This document shows positions 24,835 through 36,100 of a stretch of DNA of 64,000 nucleotides, in pieces; positions within the stretch are counted from its first letter, which is position 1, and the number at the start of each line of letters is the position of its first letter. The translations under genes were made by a program, and so were the position numbers. The notes beneath the pieces were generated by a model, which was given only the letters and a program-made list of their open reading frames with translations, was not told where the DNA came from and ran no database searches. The DNA comes from Anaeramoeba flamelloides. Its lineage: Eukaryota; Metamonada; Anaeramoebidae. The stretch is taken from the NCBI GenBank assembly GCA_027625915.1, contig JANTQA010000012.1, forward strand, positions 14,594,501-14,658,500. The letters are read 5' to 3'.

Positions 24835-26247
24835 AATTTTCTTTTGTTCTATCGAAATTTGTTTAAATAAATTCCATAAAATCACAGAAAAATATAAATT
24901 CTTTTTTATATTTTATAATATTATTATTATAAAATAAACAATGTTTTATTTTTCTGTATCAGTTCTAATGATATTGTATAAAAATATCGAAACTACTTAT
25001 TTTTAAAAATAATAATATCATTCATTTCAAGGATTAATCCTTTCAAATCAATTTACCAACAAGTTACTAATTTTTAAAGTTTTAAAGATTTCTTTTGATA
25101 CTTTGTCACATCAAATTACAAATAAAAAAAATAAAATTTTAAATTTAAAATATGAATTTTGATTATTTTTTTTTTTGTTCAATTTTTTTGTTTTTTCTTC
25201 ACTTTAAAAATAATTTCATACTTTTCTTTGATTCTTCGCTATTTTCCTTTTCCAATCTCTTCGAGATATTTTTTTCTTGGATTTATAATACTGCCAAAGT
25301 TATAATGTCGATAAAAATCAATTGATGAAGTTTAGTGGTTTCTGACAAACTTTTGTTCTATCTTTTTATTATACCTTTCTTACATCCAATATTAAAAATG
25401 AATCATGTTTTTTTCAATTTGAAAATGCTTTAAAATACTAAAAACAGGATTTTGAAGGAACTTATGGCGCTTATTTATATTCTTTTTTAAATAAAGTTTT
25501 AGAATGTCTCTTTTTTGTTTCATTTTTTTTTTCAGATCGATCCATTTTGGAACTGATTTGTAAAAGAATAAACTATTTTTTCTTGAAACAAATAAGTAAT
25601 CCTAATATTTATGAATTTGGACAAAGATCCATGAATTTCCAAATCAAAGTAATGACAATCAATTTATATTCTAAGACTTTGATTTTTCAAGGATTAATAT
25701 TTTCAAATATCTTGTTTTGAGGATTGAAAAGGTTTTTTAGTACAAAAAAATCCATAATTTTTCAAGAGCTATGAATCAATATCCCCTAATATTAATTTTT
25801 TAAACTATCACAGGATGTACAGGTGAATCGGTTACCACTCAAGTAATTTTTTCTGCCATTAATTTAGGGTTGTACAGATACATCACCAATTGAATACCTT
25901 GAAATTCGGATTTTTTTAATTATTTTTAAATTACTCATTTTTTTTTTATTCTAATGACTGTTGATTGAAGATAAAGATTTTTCATTGACTTTTATTTACC
26001 TTTTCTTTAATTAATTGAAAAGTAAAAAAGATAAACTGATTTAGTTAATACCAATTCAATATTTAATCATTTTTTTTTTTTTTTTCAAAATAATTAATAA
26101 AAAAATATAAAAACTAAAATAGAAAAAAAAAAGAAGAAGAAGTAGGATACTTTAAATAAAAATCATATCAAAAAAAAAAAAAATGAATAAAATTTTAAAT
26201 AATTAAAACTGATTTGATAATAAAAATACTGAGTTAAAGAATATAAA
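24835..26247. other. Region between convergent CSN3 and sorting-nexin genes
   Basis: The 1.4 kb between two convergent stop codons holds both 3' UTRs and a copy of repeat H (25140-25400). I see no additional gene. Confidence 0.6.
25140..25400 (+). repeat. Dispersed repeat H, copy 1
   Basis: Shares CTTCACTTTAAAAATAA, TATTTTCCTTTTCCAATCT, ATTTATAATACTG and CCAAAGTTATAATG..GATAAAAAT with the complement of 55925-56165. A shorter part recurs at 44548-44655 in the same orientation. It does not code. Confidence 0.65.
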
Positions 26248-29200
26248 TTAAATTTTAATTTCTTCGATTTTTGTTACGATTTCATCCCAGCATTTGGTAC
26301 TCCTTTTAGCTAGAGTAAATTGTGCTTGAGAAAATAACAAAAAAGTATTACTAATCCCCCTTTCTTGATTTCTTTTTAATACTTTTAATTCATTTGCAAA
26401 TACAGCCGATATTTGTTCCGTTTTGTTTTTTAAGTCTTTTCTTCGTTTTGTTGCCTTCTTGTATTCCTTTTCAAATGCTACAACACTTTTACTTTTTAAT
26501 TTCTTAGCCTTATCAACTTTTCCTTTAGTATACTTTTCATATTCAGTAGCAATTTTATATTTTGATTCAACACTCTTCCTCGTCTTTTCGGAGTTGATCA
26601 CTGCTATCGATAAATTCAAATGATCTTGGATCGAGTCATTGAATTCTAAATGATCTGTTTCAAAATCACCAATTACCAAATCACCAATTTTTGCAATTTT
26701 TTTTGAAAATAGATTTTCCATATCTCGAAATTGGTTATCCTTTTCTGACTTTTTTAATTTTTGAATTGTTCCCCCAAGCCTAGTTATACAATTCCCAATT
26801 ATTTCTTTTTCATTACGAAATCGATTTGACTCATTTAAAATTTCTTTCTTTTTTAATTTTTTTTTTTTTTGATATTAATTAATGGTTTAAATATTTTGTA
26901 GAAATTTAATTTTAATTTTTTGGTTTATATAAATTTAAAAAACAAATTGAGATTTTAAATATGGTAATTTGCTTGAAAGAGATTATTTCAATATAATAGA
27001 TAAACAATTATCGGTTTTTTTTTTCGATTTTTTTTTTTTTTTTTTAAAACCACCTAAATAAATGGCATAACTAAAAATATTATATGTTGAACAGTCTTAA
27101 TTAGTAACAAATTCAGTTAATTTATGTTGTTATATTTTAATTTAAAAAAAAAATTAACTCTAATTCAAAATTTTTAACACACCAAAATTAAATTTTTGAA
27201 AAAAAAAATCTTATTTAATCAATTCTCGAAAAAAACCCAAATTAGAACAATTTAGTAATTGGAATGTTAACAATTGTTTATAAATTACAATACTCAAAAA
27301 GCAAAAAATAAATAATTATAAATACAAATAAACCATGAGTGTGTTTAAAATTTTGGAGAGAAAAACAAAAAAATATATTCGTAAATTTGTTTAAATACTA
27401 TTAGGAATATTGATCGATCAAATGATTAGATCCTATCAATTAATTTTATTTGGGTTCTTCTATGTGGAACAACTCAACTTTAAGCCTAATATCAATTTTT
27501 GAAAAAAATATTTGATCGAACTAAAAAAGTTACATAATTCAAAACAATGAAATTAAAACAAAAAACTCAAAGGATGAAAAAATGATTTTCATATTTTTAC
27601 AAAAAATCAAAATTATTTCCAATTTGAATGAAATTGTATTATTCTGATTGTTTGAACCGTTTTAGCTGTGTGGAAAATTTTGAATTTTAGTTTAATTTCT
27701 GAAAATATAAATTAAAAAAAATCATTTTTGTGAAACTTTTCACATTCTTAAATTTTTTTTTTTTTTTCTCCATTTTTTTTAATTCTTTCGTTTTTTTTTT
27801 TGTATTTCGTTTTTTGCTATTTCTTTTCTTTTGCAAAAGATCAAGTTGAAAAAACAATAACTTTGAAAAGTCAAATAAACATTAAGAAAATTGATATTAT
27901 AGATTTTATTTTAAAATTCATACATTTATAATGAAAAAATTTTATTGTCAACAATTTTAATTTTCCAAAGAAATTGAGAAATTTTGAACGAGATGTTTCA
28001 AATGAAAGGGTTCCCAAAAAAATTTTTTAACATTTTTTTTTTGTAATTTATGGTTTGTTCAGGTATTTCTTTTATGAATATCAACTCTACTCTGAAGTTT
28101 ATTATTTCTCTTATTTATAAACAATCTTAGTTTGGTTGATTCAAAAAAAAAAAAAAAAGTCAATTTTTATTCATTCATAAATCTGATGATGAAGGTATTC
28201 CACTTAATTATCGTCCAATTTCAATTAACCAAACTCTGTAAAGATTTTTTCTTAAATTTTTATATTCAGGAATCAAAGATTCTTGGGACTTATTTTCAAA
28301 AAACCATTTTGGATTTAAAAAAAAATTAGATATCAGAATTGCAGTTTTAAACTTATTGAATGAATATCAAAAAATAAAAAATAAATTTAAAAAAGAAAAA
28401 TATTTATATCAATAAAATAGATATACAAAAATGTTTTGACTATATTCATAATTCACTTATTTATTATTCAATTAAAAAATTTATAAAAAATGAAATTATT
28501 GTAAAATATCGACTTGCTTATTACTCAAAAGAAGTAATTGGTGTTTACCAAGGAGATCCATTATTTCGTCTATTATTTGGATTTATTACTCATTTTCTCT
28601 TGTAAAAAAATCAAATCACTGACAATACATGTCCAAATTTTTGCAGATGATCTAATTTTACTTATGAAAGGATCATTAATAGAAATTAATTTTCTATTAT
28701 AAAAAATAAATAGAATAATAAGAGATTTCGGAATGAATTCCAACAATGATAAAAGTAAAAAAACTTTAATTCCAAAAGAAATTTTATATCTTGGTATTTG
28801 GTTAGATAAAAAAACTCATTTAAAATTTAACATAGATAAAGTTAAGACCAATTTTTAAAAAATTAATCAATATCTTACGACAAAAAAATTTTTCTAATGG
28901 ATTAAAAATTCAGTTTTTTAAAGCTGTTTTACATAGCAAATTATTATATGGGTTTGAAATATTTGATTTGACAAAAACAGATTTTATAGATATTGATACT
29001 TGTATGAATAAAAAAATTAAAAAATTTTTATTAACCAACCCACATTACCCTAGGCTTATTTATAAAACTGAAGCAAAAATTGATCCGGTCAGAATAACGA
29101 TATATAAAAGAAGATTTAAGTTAATTCAAAAATTAAAAATCCTCGTTTTTGATGAATTAATTAATTATCTCCCTTTTAGAAAAAAAGAATCATTAAATAT

Positions 29201-32200
29201 TAATTGGTATTCCAAAAATTTTAAAACAACTAGAATATGAACAAGAAAATTTTAGAATTAAAAATTTAGAAAATAGTCTGAGTTGGAAATGCCGTTAGCT
29301 TTTTTTTAATTTGAGAAATAAATAGAAAATTGAAGAAATTATTGTTTTAATTTAAGAAATTAAGAAAAAGTGTCGTTAAGTTTTCTTGAGTTTTCTATTT
29401 ATTTGAAAAATCAATAGATTTTCGTTAGGTTTTTTTGAGTTTTCCATTTATTTGGAAAATCAATAGATTTTCGTTAGGTTTTTTTTACTTTAGAAATAAA
29501 CCGAAAATTTTAATAAATTTTCTGTTTATTTCTAAAGTAAAAAAAACCTAGAACACTTCACAAATAAATAGAAAACCTCAAAAAAACCTAGAACGTTTTA
29601 CAGATAAAATAGAAAAACACAAGAAACCCGCCATTAGGTTTTCGATAATTTAAAAGAATTATTTTAAATCTGTGATTTTACTCTATTCTTTTGAATTCTG
29701 GAAAACCTAACGACAAAAGATATTTAAAATGGAAGGGTTCAACTTGAATTTTAAAACTCATAATTTTTACAAATTACCTAAATAGATATTCTTATGTTTA
29801 TGATAAGAATAAAATATAAACAAAATCTTGCAATTTATGCAAAAAATATTTCAACTTAGAAATGATTGAAGATTAATACCATTTTTTATGGAACTGTCCA
29901 GCCTATGAAAATAATCGGAAAATCTGGATATCTGAATTAAAAAAAATTAATTTTTCTAATATTTTAAATAATAATAATATTTCTAATATTATTACAAAAA
30001 AATATTCAACGTGCTTATTAGCCTTAGTGGGTAATAAACTTATTTTTGAGTTTTTATAAAATTCCTAAATAAAAATTTAGGAATTCGTGAAGTGCCGTAG
30101 AGTACCTAGGTTTTCCAGAATTTAAGAAATTAAAGAAAGTTTAACTACAAAAAAGAGGGGGTTAATAACCCCTCCCTTAAATAATAATAATAAAAAAAGC
30201 AGGTAATTTTTCATTTTTGGCTGACAACTTCGAGTAAAATGGAGTTTAATTCATTTTTTAATTTTTTTTTATTGAAAGATCTATAGTCACGATGTAAAAA
30301 TATGTTATTCTAATGTTATTGAAAAAGTGTAAAAATGATTGTAGAAAAATGATATTGATTTCTATTCGAATTTTCTTTGGATCTTTGATTGAAGATCAAA
30401 ATGAACATTTTTTTTTTTTTCAATGTTGCCATAATGAATTTTCTTTTTTTCAATTTTTTAAGAAAATGTATTGGCTTATTAGGTTAACTACATATGGATA
30501 TCAACTATTATCTAATATGTATTTCTCTACTTGTTTTTTATTTGTTCTTTAAAGATCAATTATAAAAAATAATTGATATTTGGAAAAAAATGTTTGGGCT
30601 ATTTGACAGAAGCAAAGTTTACTAGTAAATATACCTAATTTCTCTATTTTATTCAAGAATAACTGTAAAAAGTTTAATGTAAGAATTGGTCTTATTGTTC
30701 TATTTTACTTTTTTAAGAATTCAAATTTCTTCTCAATTAACAAGTTATTTCTCAATAAAATTTTTTAATGAGTAGTTAAGGGCCGAATTATCTATGGTTA
30801 ATTTGACCCATACTCAAGAAGTGGCTTGCTGATAAAAAAGGGTATTGTGAAATTACAAGGATTTCAATACAAAAAATCCAAATAAAAAAAATAATAGAAA
30901 AGATCTCTTTTACAAAAAATTGAATTACAGTCAGTTCCACTTTTAAGGTACAAACTTTCAACGAAATTTAAGGAACAAAAAAAATCTCAAATTAAGGTAC
31001 AGAATTTGGATTCTAGTAAAAATAAATTGTAAAAAAAAAAAATTACAAATTTTGTGCCTTATTTTGAGATTTTTTTGTACCTTAAATTTCGTTGAAAGTT
31101 TGTGCCTTATAAGTGGAACTGCTGTAAAAAAAAAAATTTACCAAAATCTCAATACAAAATTCAAATAACAAATAAAAAATTTTGAGAGGATCTTCAATTT
31201 CAAAAAATTCAAATAACGTAAAAAAAATTTCATTGGATCATATTGGCAAAAAATTCAATAAAATTAAAAAAAGATAAAAATGAAAAAAAAAAATCTTCAA
31301 AATCTCAAAATCGAAAAACAATTACTTGTTTCAGTATTTTATTTTTCCAAAGGGTTAAATTTCTTCAATTTAAAAAGAAATTATTTTCTTTAAGTACACA
31401 ATCAATTTAATTCGATTAAATCTAATTTTGTGTTGATTTGTAACCTTCTAAATTTGACATAGTAAGGATTTTGTAGCATTCTTGAGTTAAAAATAACTCA
31501 TTTGAGTATTGAAAAAAATTAAGATTTGATGTTCGAGATCTCAAAAAATGCCAAAGAGCGACACTTCAAAACCGACACAGTTAGATTCAAAATGATAACT
31601 CATAACAATTTAAATTGGAAAATTGATTGTTATTCGTAGGTTGTTTTTTTTTTTTGAAAATATTAGAGTTTTTGATTGTTGATTTTTGGAAATTGATCTT
31701 ATATTCTCACACGATTATTAGTTTTTCCTTATTATTTTTAATCATAAAAATGGCTAAAATTTTTTTTTCATTGTAACTACCCAATCCTTAAGGGATATTA
31801 TTAGTGAGAAAAATAAAAAAAGAAAAAAAAACAAATCAAAAAAAAAAAAGAAATGGGAAAAAATGATTACCAAAAAGGGGATAATTGTTTCCCATCTTTT
31901 GATTACATTCTGAATATATTCGAGATCACTTGGTTGGAAATTTATATTTTTGTAGGCTTCGTTTAGGATTATGTTGTCTTGGTTGCTTTTTTTATTTTTT
32001 TTCTTTTTGTTGTCTTGTGATTTAAAAATGTTAAACACATCTTTCTCTAAGAATTGTTTAAAATAAGGGGAAGAATGCAAAAGTTTATGAACCTTAATTT
32101 GGTTCAAGAAAATTTCAAATTTGGCTCTTCTTGACTCAACAAATCTTTCTTTAAACTTGGAGATTAATTTTTTTCCTGGTAAGATAGGAATAACAACACC

Positions 32201-32608
32201 CGGAAAGTCTTCGTATAAATTGCTGTGTAGCCAGAGAAAATCTTTGTATCTTCTTGTTACAACAAATTCCTTTTCTTTGTCGTCTTTTAATTTTGTTTTA
32301 ATTTGATAAGACGTGAATTTATTTCGACCAGATCCTCGTGAAATTGGCTTTGAAACACTGATTTGCAAATTTGATTGGAACGTGTTCAAATTTGGTTCTT
32401 TTTCTTTTTCTTTTTCTTTTTCTTTTTCTTTTTCTTTTTTTTGGTTTATGTTTTTTTCGCTTTTCATGATTGTGGTATTAGTTGTTTTTTGTTCGCTAAT
32501 AACAGAGACCTCTTCAAATTTGGTGGTTTCTTCAGAGTCTGAGCCAGAAGAAGATGAACTTTCTGAAGTTGTTTCAGAATTTTCGTTTTTGTTACTTTGT
32601 TCTGTCAT
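26248..32608 (-). CDS. PX-BAR sorting nexin, 445 aa
   Basis: Two exons, 32608-31871 and 26847-26248, join in phase 0 over a 5023 bp intron. Residues 1-75 are Ser/Glu-rich and include a (KE)n run coded by a TTTTTC microsatellite. A PX domain follows (about 80-190) with the phosphoinositide-binding RRYKDFLWLHSNL, the PxxP-like loop IPILPGKK and the helix ESRRAKFEIFLNQIKVHKLL. The C-terminal 240 residues are helical and match the BAR region of sorting nexins, for example IKRWETIIPFL|KEILNESNRF across the splice. PX-BAR proteins bind PI3P on curved endosome tubules in retromer-type or recycling sorting; the exact orthologue (SNX1/2, 4 or 7/30-like) is not resolvable here. The first in-frame ATG at 32608 is taken as start. 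The exon 2 acceptor (AAAAAAG) lacks a pyrimidine tract, so that junction is a little less certain. Confidence 0.88.
27154..27695 (+). mobile_element. Repeat C (non-autonomous DNA transposon?), copy 1
   Basis: A 540 bp unit found at four well-preserved sites (27154-27695, 39190-39728, 51809-52345 inverted, 60865-61399). The tips resemble inverted repeats: TAAACCCTAATTCAAAATTT at one end, and AAAATTTTGAATTTTAGTTTA, the near complement, at the other. Internal landmarks: TTGATCGATCAAATG, TTTTGGAGAGA, TTTAGCTGTGTGGAAAA. It has no transposase frame. This is the most diverged of the four at its left end. Confidence 0.75.
28130..30055 (+). pseudogene. Dead LINE (non-LTR retrotransposon) reverse transcriptase
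   Basis: Conceptual translation over several frames gives the RT motifs in order: LNYRPISI (about 28200), NHFGFKK (28300), KIDIQKCFDYI (28420), GVYQGDPLFRLLFG (28540), VQIFADDLILLMKG (28630) and LYLGIWLDKK (28790). A thumb region follows (LLYGFEIFDL..), with a 90-codon open stretch at 28968-29240. After a mosaic insertion at 29285-29725, the zinc-knuckle tail HFLWNCPAYENNRKIW appears (about 29885). Frameshifts and stops abolish function. No endonuclease region or ORF1 is seen, so the copy is 5'-truncated. It lies within the sorting-nexin intron, antisense to the host gene. Confidence 0.85.
29285..29725. repeat. Hairpin-mosaic repeat, block M4
   Basis: It interrupts the LINE between its thumb region and its zinc-binding tail. 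Modules: GAAATAAATAGAAAATTG, GTTAGGTTTTTTTGAGTTTT, GAAAATCAATAGATTTTCG, TTTTTTTTACTTTAGAAATAA with its inverted partner, AAACCTAGAACACTTCAC, and GATTTTACTCTATTCTTTTG..CTGGAAAACCTAACG. Confidence 0.7.
30060..30200. repeat. Hairpin-mosaic repeat, block M5
   Basis: Starts at the LINE's 3' end with the palindrome CCTAAATAAAAATTTAGGAA, then GTGAAGTGCCGTAGAGTACC, TAGGTTTTCCAGAATTTAAG and a GC-richer hairpin made of GAGGGGGTTAATAACCCCTC. The same opening (TTTAGGAATTCG.GAAGTGCCGTAG) is found alone at 43325-43385. Confidence 0.65.
30770..31735 (+). repeat. Dispersed repeat E, copy 2 (interrupted)
   Basis: Partner of 15650-16375. It shares CCCATACTCAAGAAGTGGCT, TTTTGAGAGGATCTTCAATT, CAAAGGGTTAAATTTCTTC and GATTGTTGATTTTTGGAAAT. 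Foldback MITE copy e (30926-31126) is inserted in it. Confidence 0.65.
30926..31126. repeat. Foldback MITE, family 1, copy e (nested)
   Basis: TA-CAGTCAGTTCCACTTTTAAG at the left and TAAGTGGAACTGCTG-TA at the right. Two bases have been lost from the right tip. The arms contain AACGAAATTTAAGGAAC and its complement. It is inserted inside repeat E, so it is younger than that repeat. Confidence 0.8.
32396..32442. repeat. TTTTTC microsatellite within a coding exon
   Basis: About seven copies of the hexamer TTTTTC. Read on the minus strand it encodes the alternating Lys-Glu run near residue 60-72 of the sorting nexin. Length variation by whole hexamers keeps the frame. Confidence 0.8.
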
Positions 32609-33985
32609 CAAATATTTGCGTTGAAAAGCAAAAAGTGTAAAAAATGAATTTCAAATCTCTCTTTATCATCATTTTCAAGATCTCTTCTAGTATGGTACTG
32701 TTTCAGAATGAAAGAATAAATGAAAAAAGATTGTAACAGTTTCAAGTATCTTTAATTGTAACCACAAAAGGAGAGGGGTTAGTTTTTGAGATCTAGGAAT
32801 TTTTTTTATCCCTTAGCAAAGTTTTTCTTTTTCGTTTGTGAAATTTCATAAATAATGATTTTTGTTTGGTTTTATTGATTAAAAAAGGTTTCATTTTTTA
32901 TAGGCAATCTATGAAGATTGTAAATAACCTTTATTAAAAGATGAATAGGATTAAAGGGATAACCTTTAGTGGCAATTTAAGATCAAGTTACTACCAAGGG
33001 TATAGATGAGTTTGTCCCATATTAATCTTCAGGGTGTAGTTGGCAACATCTTAGTGAACAATTTTTGTTTTCTAAATTTCCTTCAAAATTGATTTTCTTT
33101 TTATTGAATGAAATAAGTGAAAGAAAATCCTTTTTACCCCCCCTTTTTTTTCTTATTCCAAAAAAGTAGTCAGTCAAGAATAAAAACTAAAACAAAAAAA
33201 ACAGAAGTAGAAACAACAATAAAACGTCTAACTAAAAAGAATAATACAAATATCCACAAAAATCAAAAAAAATATTAAAAAGAAATACAATATCACCCAA
33301 AATCAAACTTTTTATTTTTTCTTTTCTTATATGTATATGTACCTAAGACCAAAAAAAAAAACACTAAAAATGGAAAATTAATAAAATACCTTCCATTAAA
33401 GAAATTTGAAAAACTAAATTAAAAAATTAAAATTAATAAAGTTTCCATTTAACTTTTTCTTGAAAACATTTTTTGCCAAAATAATTGAATTCAAACTTGA
33501 AATTATGTATATTTTTATATACAACAACTTATTTTAACTCATTTGCTAAAACAAATTCTAAATTATGGGAATTTTATTTTCACAAAAGGGACATATTTGG
33601 TCTTCAAAGGTTTTTTTATTTTTAAATGGTAAAATATATAAAAAAAGTTATTTAAAAAAGATAAACTTTCTGGAAAAATATTCAAATTTAATATATTAAC
33701 TTATTCTTTGATTTTCAAATTTACCCCAACACCAATTTTTCAAAAAAAAATATAAAAAAGTGCACAGTAATTTCAAAAAATATTTCCGATATTCAAAAGT
33801 TGAGATTGTTTTTATTCGAAAAAAAATTATCCCAGTGGTTAATAGAATTTAGTTATAAAGCTAGATTTTGAAAAATATTAATCAGAAAAAAATAGTGCTT
33901 TTTTAATATTAAGGACATATAATTATATTCTGAGATTTTTCTATTATAAAATTGCAAAAATATAAAAATAAATAAAAAAATAAGA
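32609..33985. other. Intergenic, sorting-nexin upstream / VPS9-gene downstream
   Basis: No gene is seen. Repeat B copy 2 (33331-33922) occupies the half next to the VPS9-gene stop codon, so the 3' UTR and polyadenylation site of that gene probably lie in or against the repeat. The 700 bp upstream of the sorting-nexin start shows no clear promoter motif. Confidence 0.5.
33331..33922 (+). repeat. Dispersed repeat B, copy 2
   Basis: Matches 17111-17690 and 37831-38412 through CACTAAAAATGGAAAATTAA, GAAAACATTTTTTGCCAAAA, AGTGCACAGTAATTTC and the end TTAAGGACATATAA. Its right end is only 64 bp from the stop codon of the VPS9 gene on the opposite strand. Confidence 0.75.
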
Positions 33986-36100
33986 TTAATTTTTATTTTT
34001 ATTTGAATTAGGATCAGAATTAGTATTGGAATTCGAATCAAAATTCGAATTAGAATTTGAATTGGAATTGGAATTGGAATTGGGATTGGAATTGGAAGAA
34101 GAATTTAATACATTATTTTGGATGATTGGATCTTTGTTTGCAAAGTCTTTTAATAAATCTACAGCAGCTCTTATCGAAGTGAAAAAGAACCCCTCTTTAT
34201 CATTTAATTGTTCTTCTGCTGCCAAGTTTTCCAAATATACAAGATGGGCTTCCAAATTGGGAATATTACTTTTAATTAAAATAAAGAAATAAATAAAAAT
34301 AAAATTGTCTGCATTTAACAACTTTTCATCTAAATTTCCATTTTTCACAGTTTGTGTGATCATGTCGCCGGTTTCTGAAATAATTTTTAATTGTTTTGAT
34401 GGCATTCTTTCTTCAATAAATTTTGGTAAATTTCGAATTGCCGCCTTCCAATTTGTAGATGTTTGCAATTGCTTTGGGATGAAGGCTAAATCTTGAGTAA
34501 TTATCGGTCGTAACTTTTTTAAACTCTTGTTAATTTTCTTCTGCTCTTTAACTGTGGTTTTGCTAATTAAATTAATTATTTTATCATATACAGGAATTAA
34601 TAGAACTTGTTCCGTTCTTTTTTTAATAATTTTGATGATTAATTCATTAGACCGAGTTTTATTATATTTCTTTGGAGGCAAAAAATTCAGTTCTTTTATG
34701 TGCTCTTTAATTATTTTATTTTGTAGTCCTGCAATGAATTTTGTTATATTTGTATAAATTAGCTCTGAATTGCTGGTAATTTTTTGGAAATTCTGAGTAA
34801 AATAAGTAACTTTTTCTAGAATGTCTTGTTCTGGTTTAAAGATTATTTCGTCAACTAACAACCTCAAAATGGTTGAGTCAATATTACTTTTTTCAATTGA
34901 GATTTGATATGTGCAATTGATAAACTGCAATCTTTTGAAATTTTGTTTATAATTCCTTAATAATCTTATTTGTTTTTTTCTTCTTAATTTCTTTCTTAAT
35001 TTTAAAATTTCTTTTTTCTTTTCATCGTCTTTTTCTTTTTCTGTTTCTTCTTTGTGTTCGTTTCCTTGATTTTGATATTTTTCAGTTTCTTTTTCTTGAA
35101 CTTTTTCATTGTTGTTATGGTTATTTTGTGTATTTATTTGATCCTTTTCTTGATTTTGATCGTTTTGGTATTTATTATCTTTTTCTGTTTCTTTTTCTGT
35201 TTTTTGTTGTTCTTCTTTTTCTTTTTTTTGTTGTTTTTGGTTTTGTTGTTGTTGTTGTTTTTCTTTTTTTTGTTGTTGTTTTTTTGTTTTTATATTTTTT
35301 CGATTTTTTTTTGGAGATCTCCATGGTTTCTGATTGCTTCTTTCTTTTTTTGGTGTTGATTGTCTATTTTCAGAATTTTGACTTCTTCTTCTTCTGATAT
35401 TTTTTCGAAGAAAAACGGCTTCAAAGGATTGTTTTGCAATTAGTTTTTGATTTCTTCTTATTTTTTCCTTTTTTTGTTGTTTTTCGTTTTGTTGTTGTTG
35501 TTGTTGTTGTTCTTTTTCTTTTTGTTTTTGTTTTTCGTTTTGTTGTTTTTCTTTTTCTTTTTCTTTCTTTTTTCCTTTTTCTTGTTGTTTTTCTTGTTCC
35601 TCCATTTGTTCATTTTTTGTAAATAACAAACTTAAATAAGGTCTTTTAGTAAACTCCATCAAGGACATATAACGAGCATCCCAAACACTACAACGTGAAG
35701 AGATTTCTTCAGTAATTAACAAGGCAAATTGGTGCTGGTAAGTGTGCTGTTCTCCGTTTAAATAGAGTAAATGAAAAATTTGAGAGTTTACGATTTGGAT
35801 TTCTTGGATGTTGTCATAGCAAAAGTAATACAAAATTTGGCCCAATTTGGAATCTTGCTCATCAAAATAATTGGAAAAGACACTACTTCGATTCTTTTGC
35901 ATTGGTTGGATTATTAAAATGCCCCATTTGTTTAACCTTAAGATCCTTTGCTGGGTTTGTTTCCATCGGTTGAGCTTATTAACTTGAAAGTGGATCGGTC
36001 GTAACTGAGCAAAATAGGTGTCCACTTGTAAGCTTACAGCTTTGAGCTTTATTTGGTTTGGTTTTCTTGATCCTCTTTTTCGGTAGTATGGAAATAGCAT
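33986..36100 (-). CDS. VPS9-domain protein (putative Rab5-family GEF), 704 aa
   Basis: A single open frame. Residues 1-160 look globular and include a PH-like segment (WGILIIQPMQKN..IQIVNSQIFHLLYLNG..HQFALLI). Residues 165-400 are Lys/Glu/Gln/Asn low complexity. A C-terminal alpha-helical region leads into a VPS9 domain (about 545-660) recognised by NADNFIFIYFFILIKSNIPN, LEAHLVYLENL and GFFFTSIRAAVDLL. The last 45 residues are an Asn/Ser tract. VPS9 domains exchange nucleotide on Rab5/Vps21 GTPases on early endosomes. Two usual catalytic positions differ: the ADD-type acidic pair reads ADN and GYY reads GFF. The ATG at 36100 follows an in-frame stop, but sequence further upstream (36100-36240) looks coding in another frame, so the N-terminus may be incomplete. 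The sorting nexin lies downstream on the same strand. Confidence 0.78.
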   Translation of the reverse strand: MLFPYYRKRGSRKPNQIKLKAVSLQVDTYFAQLRPIHFQVNKLNRWKQTQQRILRLNKWGILIIQPMQKNRSSVFSNYFDEQDSKLGQILYYFCYDNIQEIQIVNSQIFHLLYLNGEQHTYQHQFALLITEEISSRCSVWDARYMSLMEFTKRPYLSLLFTKNEQMEEQEKQQEKGKKKEKEKEKQQNEKQKQKEKEQQQQQQQNEKQQKKEKIRRNQKLIAKQSFEAVFLRKNIRRRRSQNSENRQSTPKKERSNQKPWRSPKKNRKNIKTKKQQQKKEKQQQQQNQKQQKKEKEEQQKTEKETEKDNKYQNDQNQEKDQINTQNNHNNNEKVQEKETEKYQNQGNEHKEETEKEKDDEKKKEILKLRKKLRRKKQIRLLRNYKQNFKRLQFINCTYQISIEKSNIDSTILRLLVDEIIFKPEQDILEKVTYFTQNFQKITSNSELIYTNITKFIAGLQNKIIKEHIKELNFLPPKKYNKTRSNELIIKIIKKRTEQVLLIPVYDKIINLISKTTVKEQKKINKSLKKLRPIITQDLAFIPKQLQTSTNWKAAIRNLPKFIEERMPSKQLKIISETGDMITQTVKNGNLDEKLLNADNFIFIYFFILIKSNIPNLEAHLVYLENLAAEEQLNDKEGFFFTSIRAAVDLLKDFANKDPIIQNNVLNSSSNSNPNSNSNSNSNSNSNFDSNSNTNSDPNSNKNKN

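Larger units (their letters stand above)
26848..31870 (-). other. Sorting-nexin intron with nested repeats (5.0 kb)
   Basis: One intron containing, from left to right: repeat C (27154-27695), a dead LINE (28130-30055, opposite strand to the host gene) that is itself split by hairpin-mosaic block M4 (29285-29725), block M5 (30060-30200), and repeat E (30770-31735) that is itself interrupted by foldback MITE copy e (30926-31126). Confidence 0.8.

Noticed and set aside
34026-35622. Several long plus-strand frames rich in Phe, Leu and Val
   Set aside because: They are antisense shadows of the Lys/Glu/Gln/Asn low-complexity tract of the VPS9-domain gene.
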